From SpSt-333 sp040751955 (GTDB taxonomy: Bacteria > Bacteroidota > Ignavibacteria > UBA10030 > UBA8401): 64,000 nt of DNA. Position numbers and translations under genes: made by a program. The notes under the pieces are model-generated. The model saw only the letters and a program-made list of their open reading frames with translations, had not been told where the DNA came from and searched no databases. Numbering within the stretch: position 1 is the stretch's first letter; the number at the start of each line of letters is the position of its first letter. The DNA lies in contig JBFMFY010000003.1 in NCBI GenBank assembly GCA_040751955.1, positions 62,001-126,000 of the forward strand, in the 5' to 3' direction. Below, piece after piece: positions 34,292 through 43,642 of this stretch.

Positions 34292-35173
34292 ATGGCATTT
34301 TTTTACACGGTCAAAGAAGGCTTTTCAGGATTTAAACGGGCTCGTCTGTCATCCGTCATCACCATTTTCACAATGACGATCTCGCTGCTGCTGCTCGGTC
34401 TCTTCGCAATCATCTATCGAAATACAAACGAGATCATCCAGTCGTTCCGGGACAAAGTGGAGATGGAAACATTTCTGTCTGTCGAAATCGATTCAATTGA
34501 AACAGAACGAATACGACTGGACCTCTTGAAAATTCCCGGCATTGCAAGTGCGGCATACATTTCAAAGGATGAGGCGGCACGGATATTCAAAAAAGAATTC
34601 GGCGAAGATATCAATAGCGTACTGGATTTCAATCCCCTGCCTGCTTCGTTCAAGTTGCGACTGACGCCGGAATACAAAAACTCCGACAGTGCAAAGGTCG
34701 TTTATAAAGCGTTGACACAAGTGCCCGGAGTGGATGATGTGGTGTATCGGAAGGCGCTGCTTGAGATCCTTGACAGGCGGGTGAAAGTCTTCATCGGCGC
34801 GAGTGCGGCGATCGGTGCAACACTGCTGATCGCGACGATCTTTCTCATCTCCAACACTATCCGACTGACGATCTATGCAAAACGGAAGATGATCAACACG
34901 ATGAAATTGGTCGGCGCCACGCGGCAGTTCATCCGCATGCCGTTCCTTATCGAAGGGATGCTGCATGGGTTAGTCGGTGGTTTGTTGTCTGCAGGATTGA
35001 TCTGGAGTATTGTGTACATTGCCAGGAACTTCATCAGTGCGGAGCTTTCAGAGTTCTTCCTCGTTGAAATCTATTTTTACGGAATCATGATCGGCAGCGG
35101 GATCCTGCTCGGATTGCTCGGCAGCGGGTGGTCAGTCAAGCGGTTCATTTCGGAAAACATCGTCGTACAATAA
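34292..35173 (+). CDS. ftsX: Cell division protein FtsX
   Basis: A 293-residue permease-like protein with four membrane helices (about 28-50, 170-190, 220-245, 255-278) and an extracytoplasmic loop between the first and second (about 55-165). Typical pieces are FKRARLSSVITIFTMTISLLLLG at the first helix, the loop's PGIASAAYISKDEAARIFKKEFG, and RLTIYAKRKMINTMKLVGAT. With the ATPase FtsE it controls peptidoglycan hydrolases at division. No ftsE is adjacent. It ends the plus-strand run. Confidence 0.9.
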   Translation: MAFFYTVKEGFSGFKRARLSSVITIFTMTISLLLLGLFAIIYRNTNEIIQSFRDKVEMETFLSVEIDSIETERIRLDLLKIPGIASAAYISKDEAARIFKKEFGEDINSVLDFNPLPASFKLRLTPEYKNSDSAKVVYKALTQVPGVDDVVYRKALLEILDRRVKVFIGASAAIGATLLIATIFLISNTIRLTIYAKRKMINTMKLVGATRQFIRMPFLIEGMLHGLVGGLLSAGLIWSIVYIARNFISAELSEFFLVEIYFYGIMIGSGILLGLLGSGWSVKRFISENIVVQ

Positions 35174-35206
35174 AAAAGTGCCACTCACTAGAAAGGCGAG
35201 CGGCAC
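35172..35206 (-). terminator. Terminator after sdhB, shared with ftsX
   Basis: GTGCCACTCAC and GCGAGCGGCAC (35178-35206) form an imperfect stem around TAGAAAG. On the minus strand it is followed by TTTTTT (complement of 35172-35177), a normal terminator for sdhB. On the plus strand CTTTATTTC follows, so it may also end the ftsX transcript. Confidence 0.6.
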
Positions 35207-35220
35207 CTTTATTTCACATC

Positions 35221-35958
35221 TTAAAACTGCGCTGCAACAAACTCTCTATTCAATCGTGCAATATGCGTGACAGAAATCTGTTTCGGGCATTCCGCCTCAC
35301 ATGCATACGTGTTGGAACAGGCGCCGAATTTCTCTTCATCCATCTGAGCGATCATACGCTGCACGCGCGTCGTTCGTTCTGCTTGTCCTTGCGGCAGCAA
35401 CGCTAGATGAGATACTTTTGCAGACACAAACAACATCGCTGAAGAATTCGGGCATGCGGCAACACATGCACCGCAGCCGATACATGCGGCGGCATCAAAC
35501 GCTTCATCGGCAACAGGTTTAGGGATGAGAATTGAGTTTCCATCCGGTACACCTCCAGTTTTTGCAGATGTGTAGCCGCCTGCCTGCATTATGCGGTCAA
35601 ACGCAGTACGGTCAACCATCAGATCTTTTAATACAGGAAACGCCGCTGCGCGCCACGGTTCGATGACAACCGAATCGCCATCCTGAAAACTGCGCATATG
35701 CAATTGACACGTGGCAATGCCTCTCCCCGGACCATGAGCACGCCCGTTGATCATCATGCCGCAACTGCCGCAGATTCCTTCACGGCAGTCATGGTCAAAC
35801 GCGATCGGCGTTTCTCCTTTTTTAACGAGTTCGATGTTGACAATATCGAGCATTTCAAGGAACGACATATCGGGGGATACGTCGTTCGCAGTGTACTCGA
35901 CGAAACGTCCTTCGTCATTTTGATCTTTTTGCCGCCATACTTTTAGGTGGATTTTCAT
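35221..35958 (-). CDS. sdhB: Succinate dehydrogenase / fumarate reductase iron-sulfur subunit
   Basis: 245 residues from ATG 35956-35958 (AGGAG seven bases upstream). Three clusters are readable: [2Fe-2S] in CREGICGSCGMMINGRAHGP and the following Cys; [4Fe-4S] in CIGCGACVAACP; [3Fe-4S] through CSNTYACEAECPK. It passes electrons from SdhA FAD to the membrane subunit. The spacing and ACGS.. style match the b558-type three-subunit complex of Bacteroidota. Third gene of sdhCAB. Confidence 0.94.
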   Translation of the reverse strand: MKIHLKVWRQKDQNDEGRFVEYTANDVSPDMSFLEMLDIVNIELVKKGETPIAFDHDCREGICGSCGMMINGRAHGPGRGIATCQLHMRSFQDGDSVVIEPWRAAAFPVLKDLMVDRTAFDRIMQAGGYTSAKTGGVPDGNSILIPKPVADEAFDAAACIGCGACVAACPNSSAMLFVSAKVSHLALLPQGQAERTTRVQRMIAQMDEEKFGACSNTYACEAECPKQISVTHIARLNREFVAAQF

Positions 35959-36018
35959 TCTTGCTCCTGACAATCTTTTTTGGCGTGTCGGCGTTAATAC
36001 CGATCCGCCCGATCTAAT

Positions 36019-37932
36019 TTATTTATAACTTCGTTGTGTCGGTTTTACGTATTCAAAATCGAGATCCTCTTTGTGTAATGCCTGTTTCTTTCCGGGACCT
36101 TTATACTCCCACGCGGCAACGTACGCGAATTTTTTGTCGTTCCGCTTTGCTTCTCCTTCTTCTGTCTGATACTCTTCGCGGAAATGACCGCCGCATGACT
36201 CTTCGCGGTGCAGTGCATCCATCGCAATCAACTCTCCCAATTCCATGAAATCCGCAACACGCTGCGCTTTTTCCAGTTCCATATTGATCTCGTGCGCGTT
36301 GCCGGTAATCTTTACGTTCTTCCAGAACTCGGCACGGATTTTAGGAAGCAGCGTGAGTGCTTTCTTCAGTCCGTCTTTGTTCCGTGCCATGCCGACATAA
36401 TCCCACATCACTTTGCCGAATTCTCGGTGATATTCGTCCACCGTCTTCTTCCCGTCGATCCCCATCAGTTTGTTGATCGTTGCCGTGACGGAATTCTCCG
36501 CCTCCTTGAATTCTTTTGCATCGGTCGAAACTGCAGCAAACTTGTTGCTCGCCAGATAATCGCTGACCGTGTACGGCGCAATGAAGTATCCGTCGGCAAG
36601 ACCTTGCATGAGAGCGCTCGCGCCGAGGCGGTTCGCGCCGTGGTCAGAGAAGTTCGCTTCACCGAGGACAAACATACCGGGAATCGTGCTCATTAAATTA
36701 TAATCAACCCACAGACCACCCATCGTATAGTGCACGGCGGGATAAATGCGCATCGGTGTTGTGTACGGGTCTTCACCGGTGATTTGCTTATACATGTCGA
36801 GCAGATTTCCGTACTTCTGGAAGACCGTTTCTTTCCCTAATCGTTTGATAGCGTCGGCAAAGTCAAGATAGACCGCCATCTTCGAAGCACCGACGCCGAA
36901 TCCGTTGTCACACATCTCTTTTGCACGGCGTGACGCAACATCTCGCGGAACAAGATTGCCGAACGACGGATAGAGACGTTCAAGATAATAATCGCGTTCG
37001 CTTTCGGGAATGTCGTTAGGATTGCGCGTGTCTCCTTTCTTTTTTGGTACCCACACGCGACCGTCGTTGCGCAAGCTTTCGCTCATCAACGTCAGTTTCG
37101 ATTGATGATCGCCGGTAACAGGAATACAGGTCGGATGGATCTGCGTGTAGCACGGATTGCCGAAGAATGCGCCTCGCTTGTGCGCTCTCCAAATTGCGGT
37201 TGCGTTGCTTGCTTTCGCATTGGTAGATAGATAGAACACATTCGCGTATCCCCCTGTAGCGAGAATGACGGCGTCGGCGGCGTACGATTCCAATTTTCCG
37301 TTGAGAAGATTCCGAGCGATAATGCCGCGCGCTTTTCCATCAATCACAACGAGATCGAGCATTTCGCGACGCTCATAAAATTTCACAGAACCTGCGTCCA
37401 TTTGCCGGACAAGTGCGGAATACGCGCCCAGCAATAATTGCTGACCGGTCTGACCTCGTGCATAGAATGTCCGCGCCACCTGCGCGCCGCCGAATGAACG
37501 GTTATCAAGATATCCCGCATAATCACGTGCAAACGGAACGCCTTGTGCCACACATTGGTCAATGATATTGCCGCTGACCTCCGCTAACCGGTACACATTC
37601 GCTTCGCGGGCACGGTAATCGCCCCCCTTCAATGTATCATAGAACAGGCGATAGACACTATCGCCGTCATTGGAATAATTCTTCGGCGCGTTGATCCCTC
37701 CCTGTGCCGCAATGCTGTGCGCCCGGCGGGGGGATTCATGATACGAGAAGGCAAGAACGTTGTAGCCGAGTTCACCGAGACTCGCCGCAACGGACGATCC
37801 GGCAAGTCCGGTGCCGACAACGATAATTTTGTACTTCCGTCTGTTGGCGGGATTCACAAGTTTCATATGAAATTTGTGTTCGGACCATTTCTTTTCTATC
37901 GGACCATCGGGAATTTTCGAGTTGAGTGTCAT
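36019..37932 (-). CDS. sdhA: Succinate dehydrogenase / fumarate reductase flavoprotein
   Basis: 637 residues from ATG 37930-37932 (MTLNSKIPDG); a start 12 codons upstream is less likely. The FAD Rossmann motif is IIVVGTGLAGSSVAASLGEL. The covalent-FAD His lies in RRAHSIAAQGGINA. Substrate-site residues include HPTCIPVTGDHQS and the catalytic Arg region SERDYYLERLYPSFGNLVPRD. It oxidises succinate to fumarate in the TCA cycle, or runs in reverse. The N-terminal ~45 residues before the Rossmann fold are typical of the b558 type. Confidence 0.95.
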   Translation of the reverse strand: MTLNSKIPDGPIEKKWSEHKFHMKLVNPANRRKYKIIVVGTGLAGSSVAASLGELGYNVLAFSYHESPRRAHSIAAQGGINAPKNYSNDGDSVYRLFYDTLKGGDYRAREANVYRLAEVSGNIIDQCVAQGVPFARDYAGYLDNRSFGGAQVARTFYARGQTGQQLLLGAYSALVRQMDAGSVKFYERREMLDLVVIDGKARGIIARNLLNGKLESYAADAVILATGGYANVFYLSTNAKASNATAIWRAHKRGAFFGNPCYTQIHPTCIPVTGDHQSKLTLMSESLRNDGRVWVPKKKGDTRNPNDIPESERDYYLERLYPSFGNLVPRDVASRRAKEMCDNGFGVGASKMAVYLDFADAIKRLGKETVFQKYGNLLDMYKQITGEDPYTTPMRIYPAVHYTMGGLWVDYNLMSTIPGMFVLGEANFSDHGANRLGASALMQGLADGYFIAPYTVSDYLASNKFAAVSTDAKEFKEAENSVTATINKLMGIDGKKTVDEYHREFGKVMWDYVGMARNKDGLKKALTLLPKIRAEFWKNVKITGNAHEINMELEKAQRVADFMELGELIAMDALHREESCGGHFREEYQTEEGEAKRNDKKFAYVAAWEYKGPGKKQALHKEDLDFEYVKPTQRSYK

Positions 37933-38008
37933 AACAATCTCAATGTTAAAATTTGTTTCAAGTTTCACGTTTCATGATTCAAGCCGCCTCGATTACCGTA
38001 ACTGAGAA

Positions 38009-38683
38009 CTATCTCATCATCGCAACGGCGCTGCCGCCGTAAAAATAGATATACAAAGGAATGATAGCAAAGCCGACCGGAATGACCAACCAAAATAAGA
38101 CAGCAACAAATTCAATCATCCCGCTGTACTTCTTTGTTTTCCATCCTAATGTCTGAAATGCCGATTGGAACCCGTGCCGCAAATGATAACTGAGGACTAT
38201 AAGAGCAACAAGATAGAAGACAACATAAAACGGCTGCTGAAACGTCGCATACACGAGCGAAGAAACAGACTGTTCATTGAAGAACCGAACCGGTACCCAG
38301 AATTTTCTCAGATGAACCACTAGAAAGAGGAATACCAACGCCGCCGAAACCGCCATCATGCGCGATTGGAATGTTGTATTCTCATCCAATTTATAAACTT
38401 GATACTTTTTGTCTCTTGCCCGGCGATTGGAGAGCCAGATGCGTGTGCCGTTGACGATATGAAGCAGAATCAGCGCCAACAAACCTACTTCCAGTGTTCT
38501 CACAATCGGATTGCCCCCCATAAAGTGCGCATACGCGTCGAATGCTTCTCCTCCGTCGTTCTTTAGCAAGAGAAGATTGCCGGCAAGATGCTCGACGAGG
38601 AACGTACAAAGAAAGATACCAGTCAAGCTCATAAGAATCTTTTTGCCGACCGATGAATTGATGAAAGCGAAAAAGGAATTCAT
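38009..38683 (-). CDS. sdhC: Succinate dehydrogenase cytochrome b558 subunit
   Basis: 224 residues from ATG 38681-38683, with GAAGGAAAC upstream. Five membrane helices in one chain: the fused SdhC form found with two haems b and no SdhD. Candidate haem ligands are His residues in LVEHLAGNLLL, LLHIVNGTRIW, LVVHLRKFWVP and SYHLRHGFQSAF. It accepts electrons from SdhB and reduces menaquinone. First gene of sdhCAB. Confidence 0.9.
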   Translation of the reverse strand: MNSFFAFINSSVGKKILMSLTGIFLCTFLVEHLAGNLLLLKNDGGEAFDAYAHFMGGNPIVRTLEVGLLALILLHIVNGTRIWLSNRRARDKKYQVYKLDENTTFQSRMMAVSAALVFLFLVVHLRKFWVPVRFFNEQSVSSLVYATFQQPFYVVFYLVALIVLSYHLRHGFQSAFQTLGWKTKKYSGMIEFVAVLFWLVIPVGFAIIPLYIYFYGGSAVAMMR

Positions 38684-38807
38684 GCGAAGTTTCCTTCGGA
38701 TAGAAGTGCTGCGTTTGTGTAGAAAGCAAAAAAAATTAACTGCGGTTAAAGTATTAAAGAAATGGAAGAAATGCAATGAAGTGGGTAAGAAAAGATGGGA
38801 AGAAAGA

Positions 38808-38834
38808 TGGAGCCCATTTGAGAAATGGGCTCCA
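38808..38834 (-). terminator. Terminator of the CHASE2 cyclase gene
   Basis: A perfect 12-base-pair stem, TGGAGCCCATTT with AAATGGGCTCCA, around a three-base loop, 14 bases past the cyclase stop. The minus strand continues with TCTTTCTTCCC, which is T-rich. It lies between the cyclase and sdhC, which are co-directional, so it isolates the sdh operon. Confidence 0.65.
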
Positions 38835-38847
38835 CATAAAATTAAGA

Positions 38848-41001
38848 CTATTTCTTCGTCATTACGAACACGCCATTCCAATCATCCGGCGGCGGGTTAT
38901 CGATAAACAATTGCGCGCGTTGGATGTAGAGATTGGAGACAATATCGTCTTTGCGAATAACAAGTGCCTGCTGGAATTGGTCGATCGCGCTCTTCCACGC
39001 TCGTTTCTTGTACGCTTCCAATCCGCTGTGGTACGCCTCAAGGAATTTTTTCGTCGCGTCGGTCTGCACTTCGTCGGCAAGCGCAATCAGTTCGTAAATA
39101 CGAACCGGCTCTGTTTTTCCGACAACAACGACCAGATCCATTTCGCGCGAGAGTACTTTGTCGTGTACTTTTCGATAGGTATTATCACTCATCAATAAGC
39201 GTGTGCCGTACTCTTTGTTCACCCCTTCAAGGCGTGACGCAAGATTCACCGCATCGCCGATCGCAGTGTAATTCAACCGCGCTTCGGCACCCATGTTGCC
39301 GACGACCGCTTTCCCTGTGTTGATACCGATACGCTGGTTCACTACGGGGCGTCCGTAGTGAATCCATTTTGTATGTAAGGCAAGCAATTTGCGCTGCATT
39401 TTTAGCGCCGCACTGCAACAGTGAAATGCATGGTCTGCATCATCAAGCGGAGCGCCCCAGAACGCCATAATCGCATCGCCGATATACTTGTCGATGGTAC
39501 CGTACTCTTCGATCATGATGTTGGTCATCTCGGTCAGATACGAGTTGAGCATGGCAACAGTATTCTGCGGTCCCATCTTCTCCGCCATGCTTGTGAAACC
39601 TTCGATATCTGCAAACATCGTGGTAATTTCACGCTCTTCACCGCCGAGCTTCACCAGTTCAGGATTATCGATGATCTGTTTCACGACCGCTTTATCCACG
39701 TAGCGCTCAAACATCCCTTTGATCTGCGCTTTCTGTCGTCCTTCGGTTGCTGCTGTGTAACTCATCGCCGATGCGTAACAGAAGAAAAGGGCGAAGAGCG
39801 GTTCAATAAGATAATAGACCTCGCCGTTGTTCGTAAATGTGGAAAAAGCAAACCATAAATACCCTGCAGTCAGCAAAATACCGATCGGCGCACTCCAGCG
39901 GAGTTTCAGCAATATCGCTGCAATACTGACGATCAACGCCATGATGGAGAGGAAAATCAATTGTACCCCAAAGGGCGCGTGCGTGATGTATTTTCCCATC
40001 GCAATCTGGTCGTACACATTCGCGTGAACATAACAGTTGGGAGAAATATCCGCCAGCGGTGTCGGGTTATGGTCACCGATGGAACGAGCCGTGGGACCGA
40101 TAATGACGATGGCATCTTTGAACATCGACAGTACCGCTTTATCCTGCTTCACGAATGCATCAAGCACTTCCTGCAGTGACACCTGTTTGAAAATATCGTT
40201 CGATCCGGCATAATCGACTTGAAGATATCCGTCTGCAGTAAGAGGAATTTCAAGTTGTCCTGCACGAACAAGTAATCCCGTTTCGGTCTCTTCCACTGTA
40301 ATTGATTGAAGATCAACCTGTGCCGCTGCAAACGCCAGTGCAGCACCAAACGTCGGATAATAATCGCCGGCAAATTCAATAAAGAACGGCACGGAACGAA
40401 TGATCCCGTCGATCGGATCCTGGCGCAACAGAACATGCCCCACACCGGCAGCCAAATTTGCGAGCGAATCGTACGGGCGTTCGTCAATGTAGGTCGCTTT
40501 CGGAAATCCAAATTGCATGCCGCGCGTCGGAATGGAATGCGGATGCAGCGCTTTGTATGCTTCAGTATCGGTTGCCCGTTGTTCACCCGGATCGTCATCC
40601 GACGGAATAAAGGGTCCGATGGCATGATACACATTGGGGGCGTAATTGTGGAACAGCAGGAACTGTTCGTTCTGTGCCAGTGAAACGCTGTCCTGTTTTA
40701 TCGTCGGGAAAATATCGTCAACTCCGATCGCCGTTGCACCGTTTTGTGCAAGGATTGCCAGCAATGTTCCGTACTTGTCACGCGGTATGGGATAGTCCAA
40801 CTCCTTAACAGTGTACTCATCGATCTTGACGATAACGATATTGTTCGTATGTTCGCGTTCGCCTCGCGCATCGAGCATCGCATCGTACGCTTTCAGTTCC
40901 AGCGACTGAAAGAATTCAAACCGGAACAACCACGTAGCAAGGGCTACAGAAACAACTGCAAACAGAATACCGAAGAGAGTCTTGAGGAGTTTTTTGTTCA
41001 T
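38848..41001 (-). CDS. Adenylate cyclase with CHASE2 sensor domain
   Basis: 717 residues from ATG 40999-41001. One N-terminal membrane helix (about 8-25) leads to a large extracytoplasmic CHASE2 domain (VIVKIDEYTVKELDYPIPRDK, AAGVGHVLLRQDPIDGIIRSVP). Three membrane helices follow around 345-415, then a class III cyclase domain. There the metal Asp residues are in MFADIEGFTSM and IGDAIMAFWG, the base-specifying Lys in IDKYIGD fits ATP, and NLASRLEG has the transition-state Asn/Arg. The end forms a TPR-like helical pair (AYHSGLEAYKKRAWKSAIDQF). It would make cAMP in response to an outside signal. A terminator separates it from the cluster upstream. Confidence 0.92.
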   Translation of the reverse strand: MNKKLLKTLFGILFAVVSVALATWLFRFEFFQSLELKAYDAMLDARGEREHTNNIVIVKIDEYTVKELDYPIPRDKYGTLLAILAQNGATAIGVDDIFPTIKQDSVSLAQNEQFLLFHNYAPNVYHAIGPFIPSDDDPGEQRATDTEAYKALHPHSIPTRGMQFGFPKATYIDERPYDSLANLAAGVGHVLLRQDPIDGIIRSVPFFIEFAGDYYPTFGAALAFAAAQVDLQSITVEETETGLLVRAGQLEIPLTADGYLQVDYAGSNDIFKQVSLQEVLDAFVKQDKAVLSMFKDAIVIIGPTARSIGDHNPTPLADISPNCYVHANVYDQIAMGKYITHAPFGVQLIFLSIMALIVSIAAILLKLRWSAPIGILLTAGYLWFAFSTFTNNGEVYYLIEPLFALFFCYASAMSYTAATEGRQKAQIKGMFERYVDKAVVKQIIDNPELVKLGGEEREITTMFADIEGFTSMAEKMGPQNTVAMLNSYLTEMTNIMIEEYGTIDKYIGDAIMAFWGAPLDDADHAFHCCSAALKMQRKLLALHTKWIHYGRPVVNQRIGINTGKAVVGNMGAEARLNYTAIGDAVNLASRLEGVNKEYGTRLLMSDNTYRKVHDKVLSREMDLVVVVGKTEPVRIYELIALADEVQTDATKKFLEAYHSGLEAYKKRAWKSAIDQFQQALVIRKDDIVSNLYIQRAQLFIDNPPPDDWNGVFVMTKK

Positions 41002-41071
41002 GACGATTCCGTTTGGTGAAGTGGGAAGAAGGGAATGTTGCGCCATCGGGCATAAGCCTTCGGCTCAAAAA

Positions 41072-41102
41072 CAAGTTACCCTCCAATTCGGAGGGTAACT
41101 TG
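41072..41102 (-). terminator. Terminator of the CsgG-like cluster
   Basis: A perfect 13-base-pair stem, CAAGTTACCCTCC with GGAGGGTAACTTG, around a five-base loop, followed on the minus strand by TTTTTGAG. It lies 25 bases after the stop of the transglutaminase-like gene and marks the end of that transcript. Confidence 0.8.
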
Positions 41103-41126
41103 CTAAAAATTATTCAATTTATCCAA

Positions 41127-43616
41127 CTAAATTTTCCAGTAGAGGAAATCCTTGATATTTGCCAATGCGGTCGGGTCAATGCCGCGGCGTCCTCCGAAGA
41201 TAAACTTGTTTTCACCGCGACGCACCTGACGGCTTGTGGCGCGCGCTTCCTTCCGCGCCTGCAAATCCTGCAATGCGCTGAAGAGGAGACTCTGCAATTC
41301 GCCTTTATCAACAACAACATTCCGCTCTGCCGCACGCGTCTGTCCCATTTCGGCAACGATGTTGTCGATGCCGAGCTCGGCGTATGCCTGTTCCTGCGAC
41401 GGGAATTTAGAGACTGCCGTTGCAAATGACTCAACAGTTCCATCGTGGTCGCCGCCGAGATATTTCAGGAGACCCAGATTGAGATAGATGCCGCCGTCTT
41501 TCTCATCCGTTTTAATGGCAGCAGTGTAGCTTTTATAGGCATAGAGCGAATCGCCTTTTAACAGATACACGTTGCCGAGATTATTTTGCGTTGCTGCAGA
41601 TTTGTACGATTTGATCGCTGCAATGGCATCATCGTACTTGCCGGCGTTTGCAAGGAGCATCGCCGCTTCGTTGGCAGATTTTTCATTGTTCTGCCCCTTG
41701 AGGTACGCCACTTTTTGATTCAACATTTCGGCATTCGCCTGTGTCAGGTTCTGAGCATCGGCACTCAACAATTTCTCGATCTCTTCTGCAGAAGGTGTAG
41801 CTGCAACTTTTTCGTCGCTGGCAAGATTGCTCGGTGGCGACATCTCCCACGATTTACGGACATCAATCACATCAAGTTTCCCGTTCGCATCAACGGTCTT
41901 GTAATATCCGTCAGCACCCATCTTCCACGCATCGGAGAACGGCTTGTTGATGATTGTTGTTTCCAACGGAATCCACACCGTATTGTCGGCAACGACGTAG
42001 TCGCGTTCATTAAGACTGACGCGCGATGCATTTTTCTTGTTCACGCCGGTATCAAACATAATGAAGATATGGTCGGATGTTCCGATCAGTTTCGTTCGAA
42101 TACCGAGATTCTCAAGGCACGCGGCGATGAGAATGGAACTATCGTCGCAATCTCCCGCCTTCTTTGCAAGTGTCTGGCGCGGAAATTGGATTTCATCGAG
42201 CACGTCTCCTTCGGCAACCACCCACGGATCGGAAACATAGTTGATCGAAAACGCCCGCACCGCATCCCAGATCTTCATCGCATTGATCATATTCCGCGAC
42301 GCATTCGGGTATGCGTTGGGGTCGAACTTCACGTTGCCGACAACGTTGCGGGAGAAATTCTCGACCGCTGCATCTTTGTACGTCACGAAAGCGCCGACAT
42401 GCGACGGGCGGTTCCAGCTGATGGAGTTCTTGCTGTAGATGGTCACCGGCTTTGTAATGCTGCGGGTCTTTTCTTCCCCGCCCTGATTGTATGAAATTTC
42501 TGTTTTTATTTGCGCAACGGTATTTTCACTGACCGCCTGCAATTTAACCTTGTCAAGCGTCGCGGAGACATCGAACGCTTTCTTTTCCCCCGCCTTGAGC
42601 AGCGGAATCGTCTGCTCGGATGCCAGGGCCATATAATTGGGGATAAAGATCTTCGCTTTGATATTTTTGATATCTGTTTTACCTGTGTTCTCGAGTGTTA
42701 CGGCACCAATCGGATTCTTCGAATAATAGACAAACTGCGCCGGGAAGATGTTCTCCGCTTTGAACTCAGAGATCTCCAGCGCACTCGACATGATCATGCT
42801 CGCTTTCTTCACACCGCTCGTCTTTGTCGATACGTCGATCCGGTTGCCCGATGCACCGACGACGGAATACTCCTGCATGGCAGAGAATGCGCGGCGGAGA
42901 TCGTCAAGCGTTCCCTTCATCTTCACGTCGTACGACGCCGCATCGCCTTCCATGTACCGCAATTTCATGCTTTCGATCATGGAGAGCTTCTGCGGGAGTT
43001 CGGATTCGATTTTCACCAGCGTTGCGTCATTGACGCCCTGTAAGATCAGCTCGACGATGATCGGCTTTTCCTTCATTTCTTTCATTTTGGCGTCGAGTTT
43101 CGCCATGAGCTCCGTGGCGATCGCGTCGCCGACTTCCTCGAGAGATTTGGAGGCGGCCTGTGCCTTGCCTTGCGATGCTTTTTTCGACGATGCACTGGCA
43201 ACGGCAAGGATTTCACCCGTATCGGTAATGATCAGTTTCACCTCGCCGTCGGCGGTGTACTCGTTGGTCTTGATGCCATACGTCTCACGTTCGCCGCCGT
43301 ACATCGTTTGTGCGCCGCCGGCAACGATCAGTTCGGCGCCGTACCTGCGGCCGAGTTCTTTTGCTTTTGTGGGATTAAGATCCCCCATGGCAAGGTCGCG
43401 GCCACGCACCTGTTCGAATTGTTTCGAATCGACAATACGGTATCCTTTTTCAAGCAGCGCTTTCTCAATCTTCCCTGCAACTTTACGCGCTGTTGCATCT
43501 TTGTCGTCAATTTTTTCATCGACGGCAACCATCACGCGCGGCATGTCCTGTGCGACAAGCAGCATACCTCCGGTGAGCAGCGACCACACAGTGAGTAACG
43601 AAAGAATGCGTTTCAT
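41127..43616 (-). CDS. Secreted protein: CsgG/TolB-N-like domain, transglutaminase-like core, TPRs
   Basis: 829 residues from ATG 43614-43616 (GAGGAGAAG upstream) with a signal peptide. Residues about 25-170 resemble the FlgT/CsgG/TolB-N fold (RVMVAVDEKIDD, ALLEKGYRIVDSKQFEQ, GRRYGAELIVAGG). A beta-sandwich region follows. Near 480-560 is a transglutaminase-like active site: catalytic Cys in KKAGDCDDSSILIAACLENLG, His in GTSDHIFIMFD. The last ~200 residues form TPRs (AATQNNLGNVYLLKGDSLY) and a basic C-terminus. A protease, amidase or cross-linking role on surface proteins is possible; the family is not characterised to my knowledge. Last gene of a five-gene minus-strand cluster. Confidence 0.72.
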   Translation of the reverse strand: MKRILSLLTVWSLLTGGMLLVAQDMPRVMVAVDEKIDDKDATARKVAGKIEKALLEKGYRIVDSKQFEQVRGRDLAMGDLNPTKAKELGRRYGAELIVAGGAQTMYGGERETYGIKTNEYTADGEVKLIITDTGEILAVASASSKKASQGKAQAASKSLEEVGDAIATELMAKLDAKMKEMKEKPIIVELILQGVNDATLVKIESELPQKLSMIESMKLRYMEGDAASYDVKMKGTLDDLRRAFSAMQEYSVVGASGNRIDVSTKTSGVKKASMIMSSALEISEFKAENIFPAQFVYYSKNPIGAVTLENTGKTDIKNIKAKIFIPNYMALASEQTIPLLKAGEKKAFDVSATLDKVKLQAVSENTVAQIKTEISYNQGGEEKTRSITKPVTIYSKNSISWNRPSHVGAFVTYKDAAVENFSRNVVGNVKFDPNAYPNASRNMINAMKIWDAVRAFSINYVSDPWVVAEGDVLDEIQFPRQTLAKKAGDCDDSSILIAACLENLGIRTKLIGTSDHIFIMFDTGVNKKNASRVSLNERDYVVADNTVWIPLETTIINKPFSDAWKMGADGYYKTVDANGKLDVIDVRKSWEMSPPSNLASDEKVAATPSAEEIEKLLSADAQNLTQANAEMLNQKVAYLKGQNNEKSANEAAMLLANAGKYDDAIAAIKSYKSAATQNNLGNVYLLKGDSLYAYKSYTAAIKTDEKDGGIYLNLGLLKYLGGDHDGTVESFATAVSKFPSQEQAYAELGIDNIVAEMGQTRAAERNVVVDKGELQSLLFSALQDLQARKEARATSRQVRRGENKFIFGGRRGIDPTALANIKDFLYWKI

Positions 43617-43642
43617 ATTTCTTCTCCTCATTGATATTTTTA

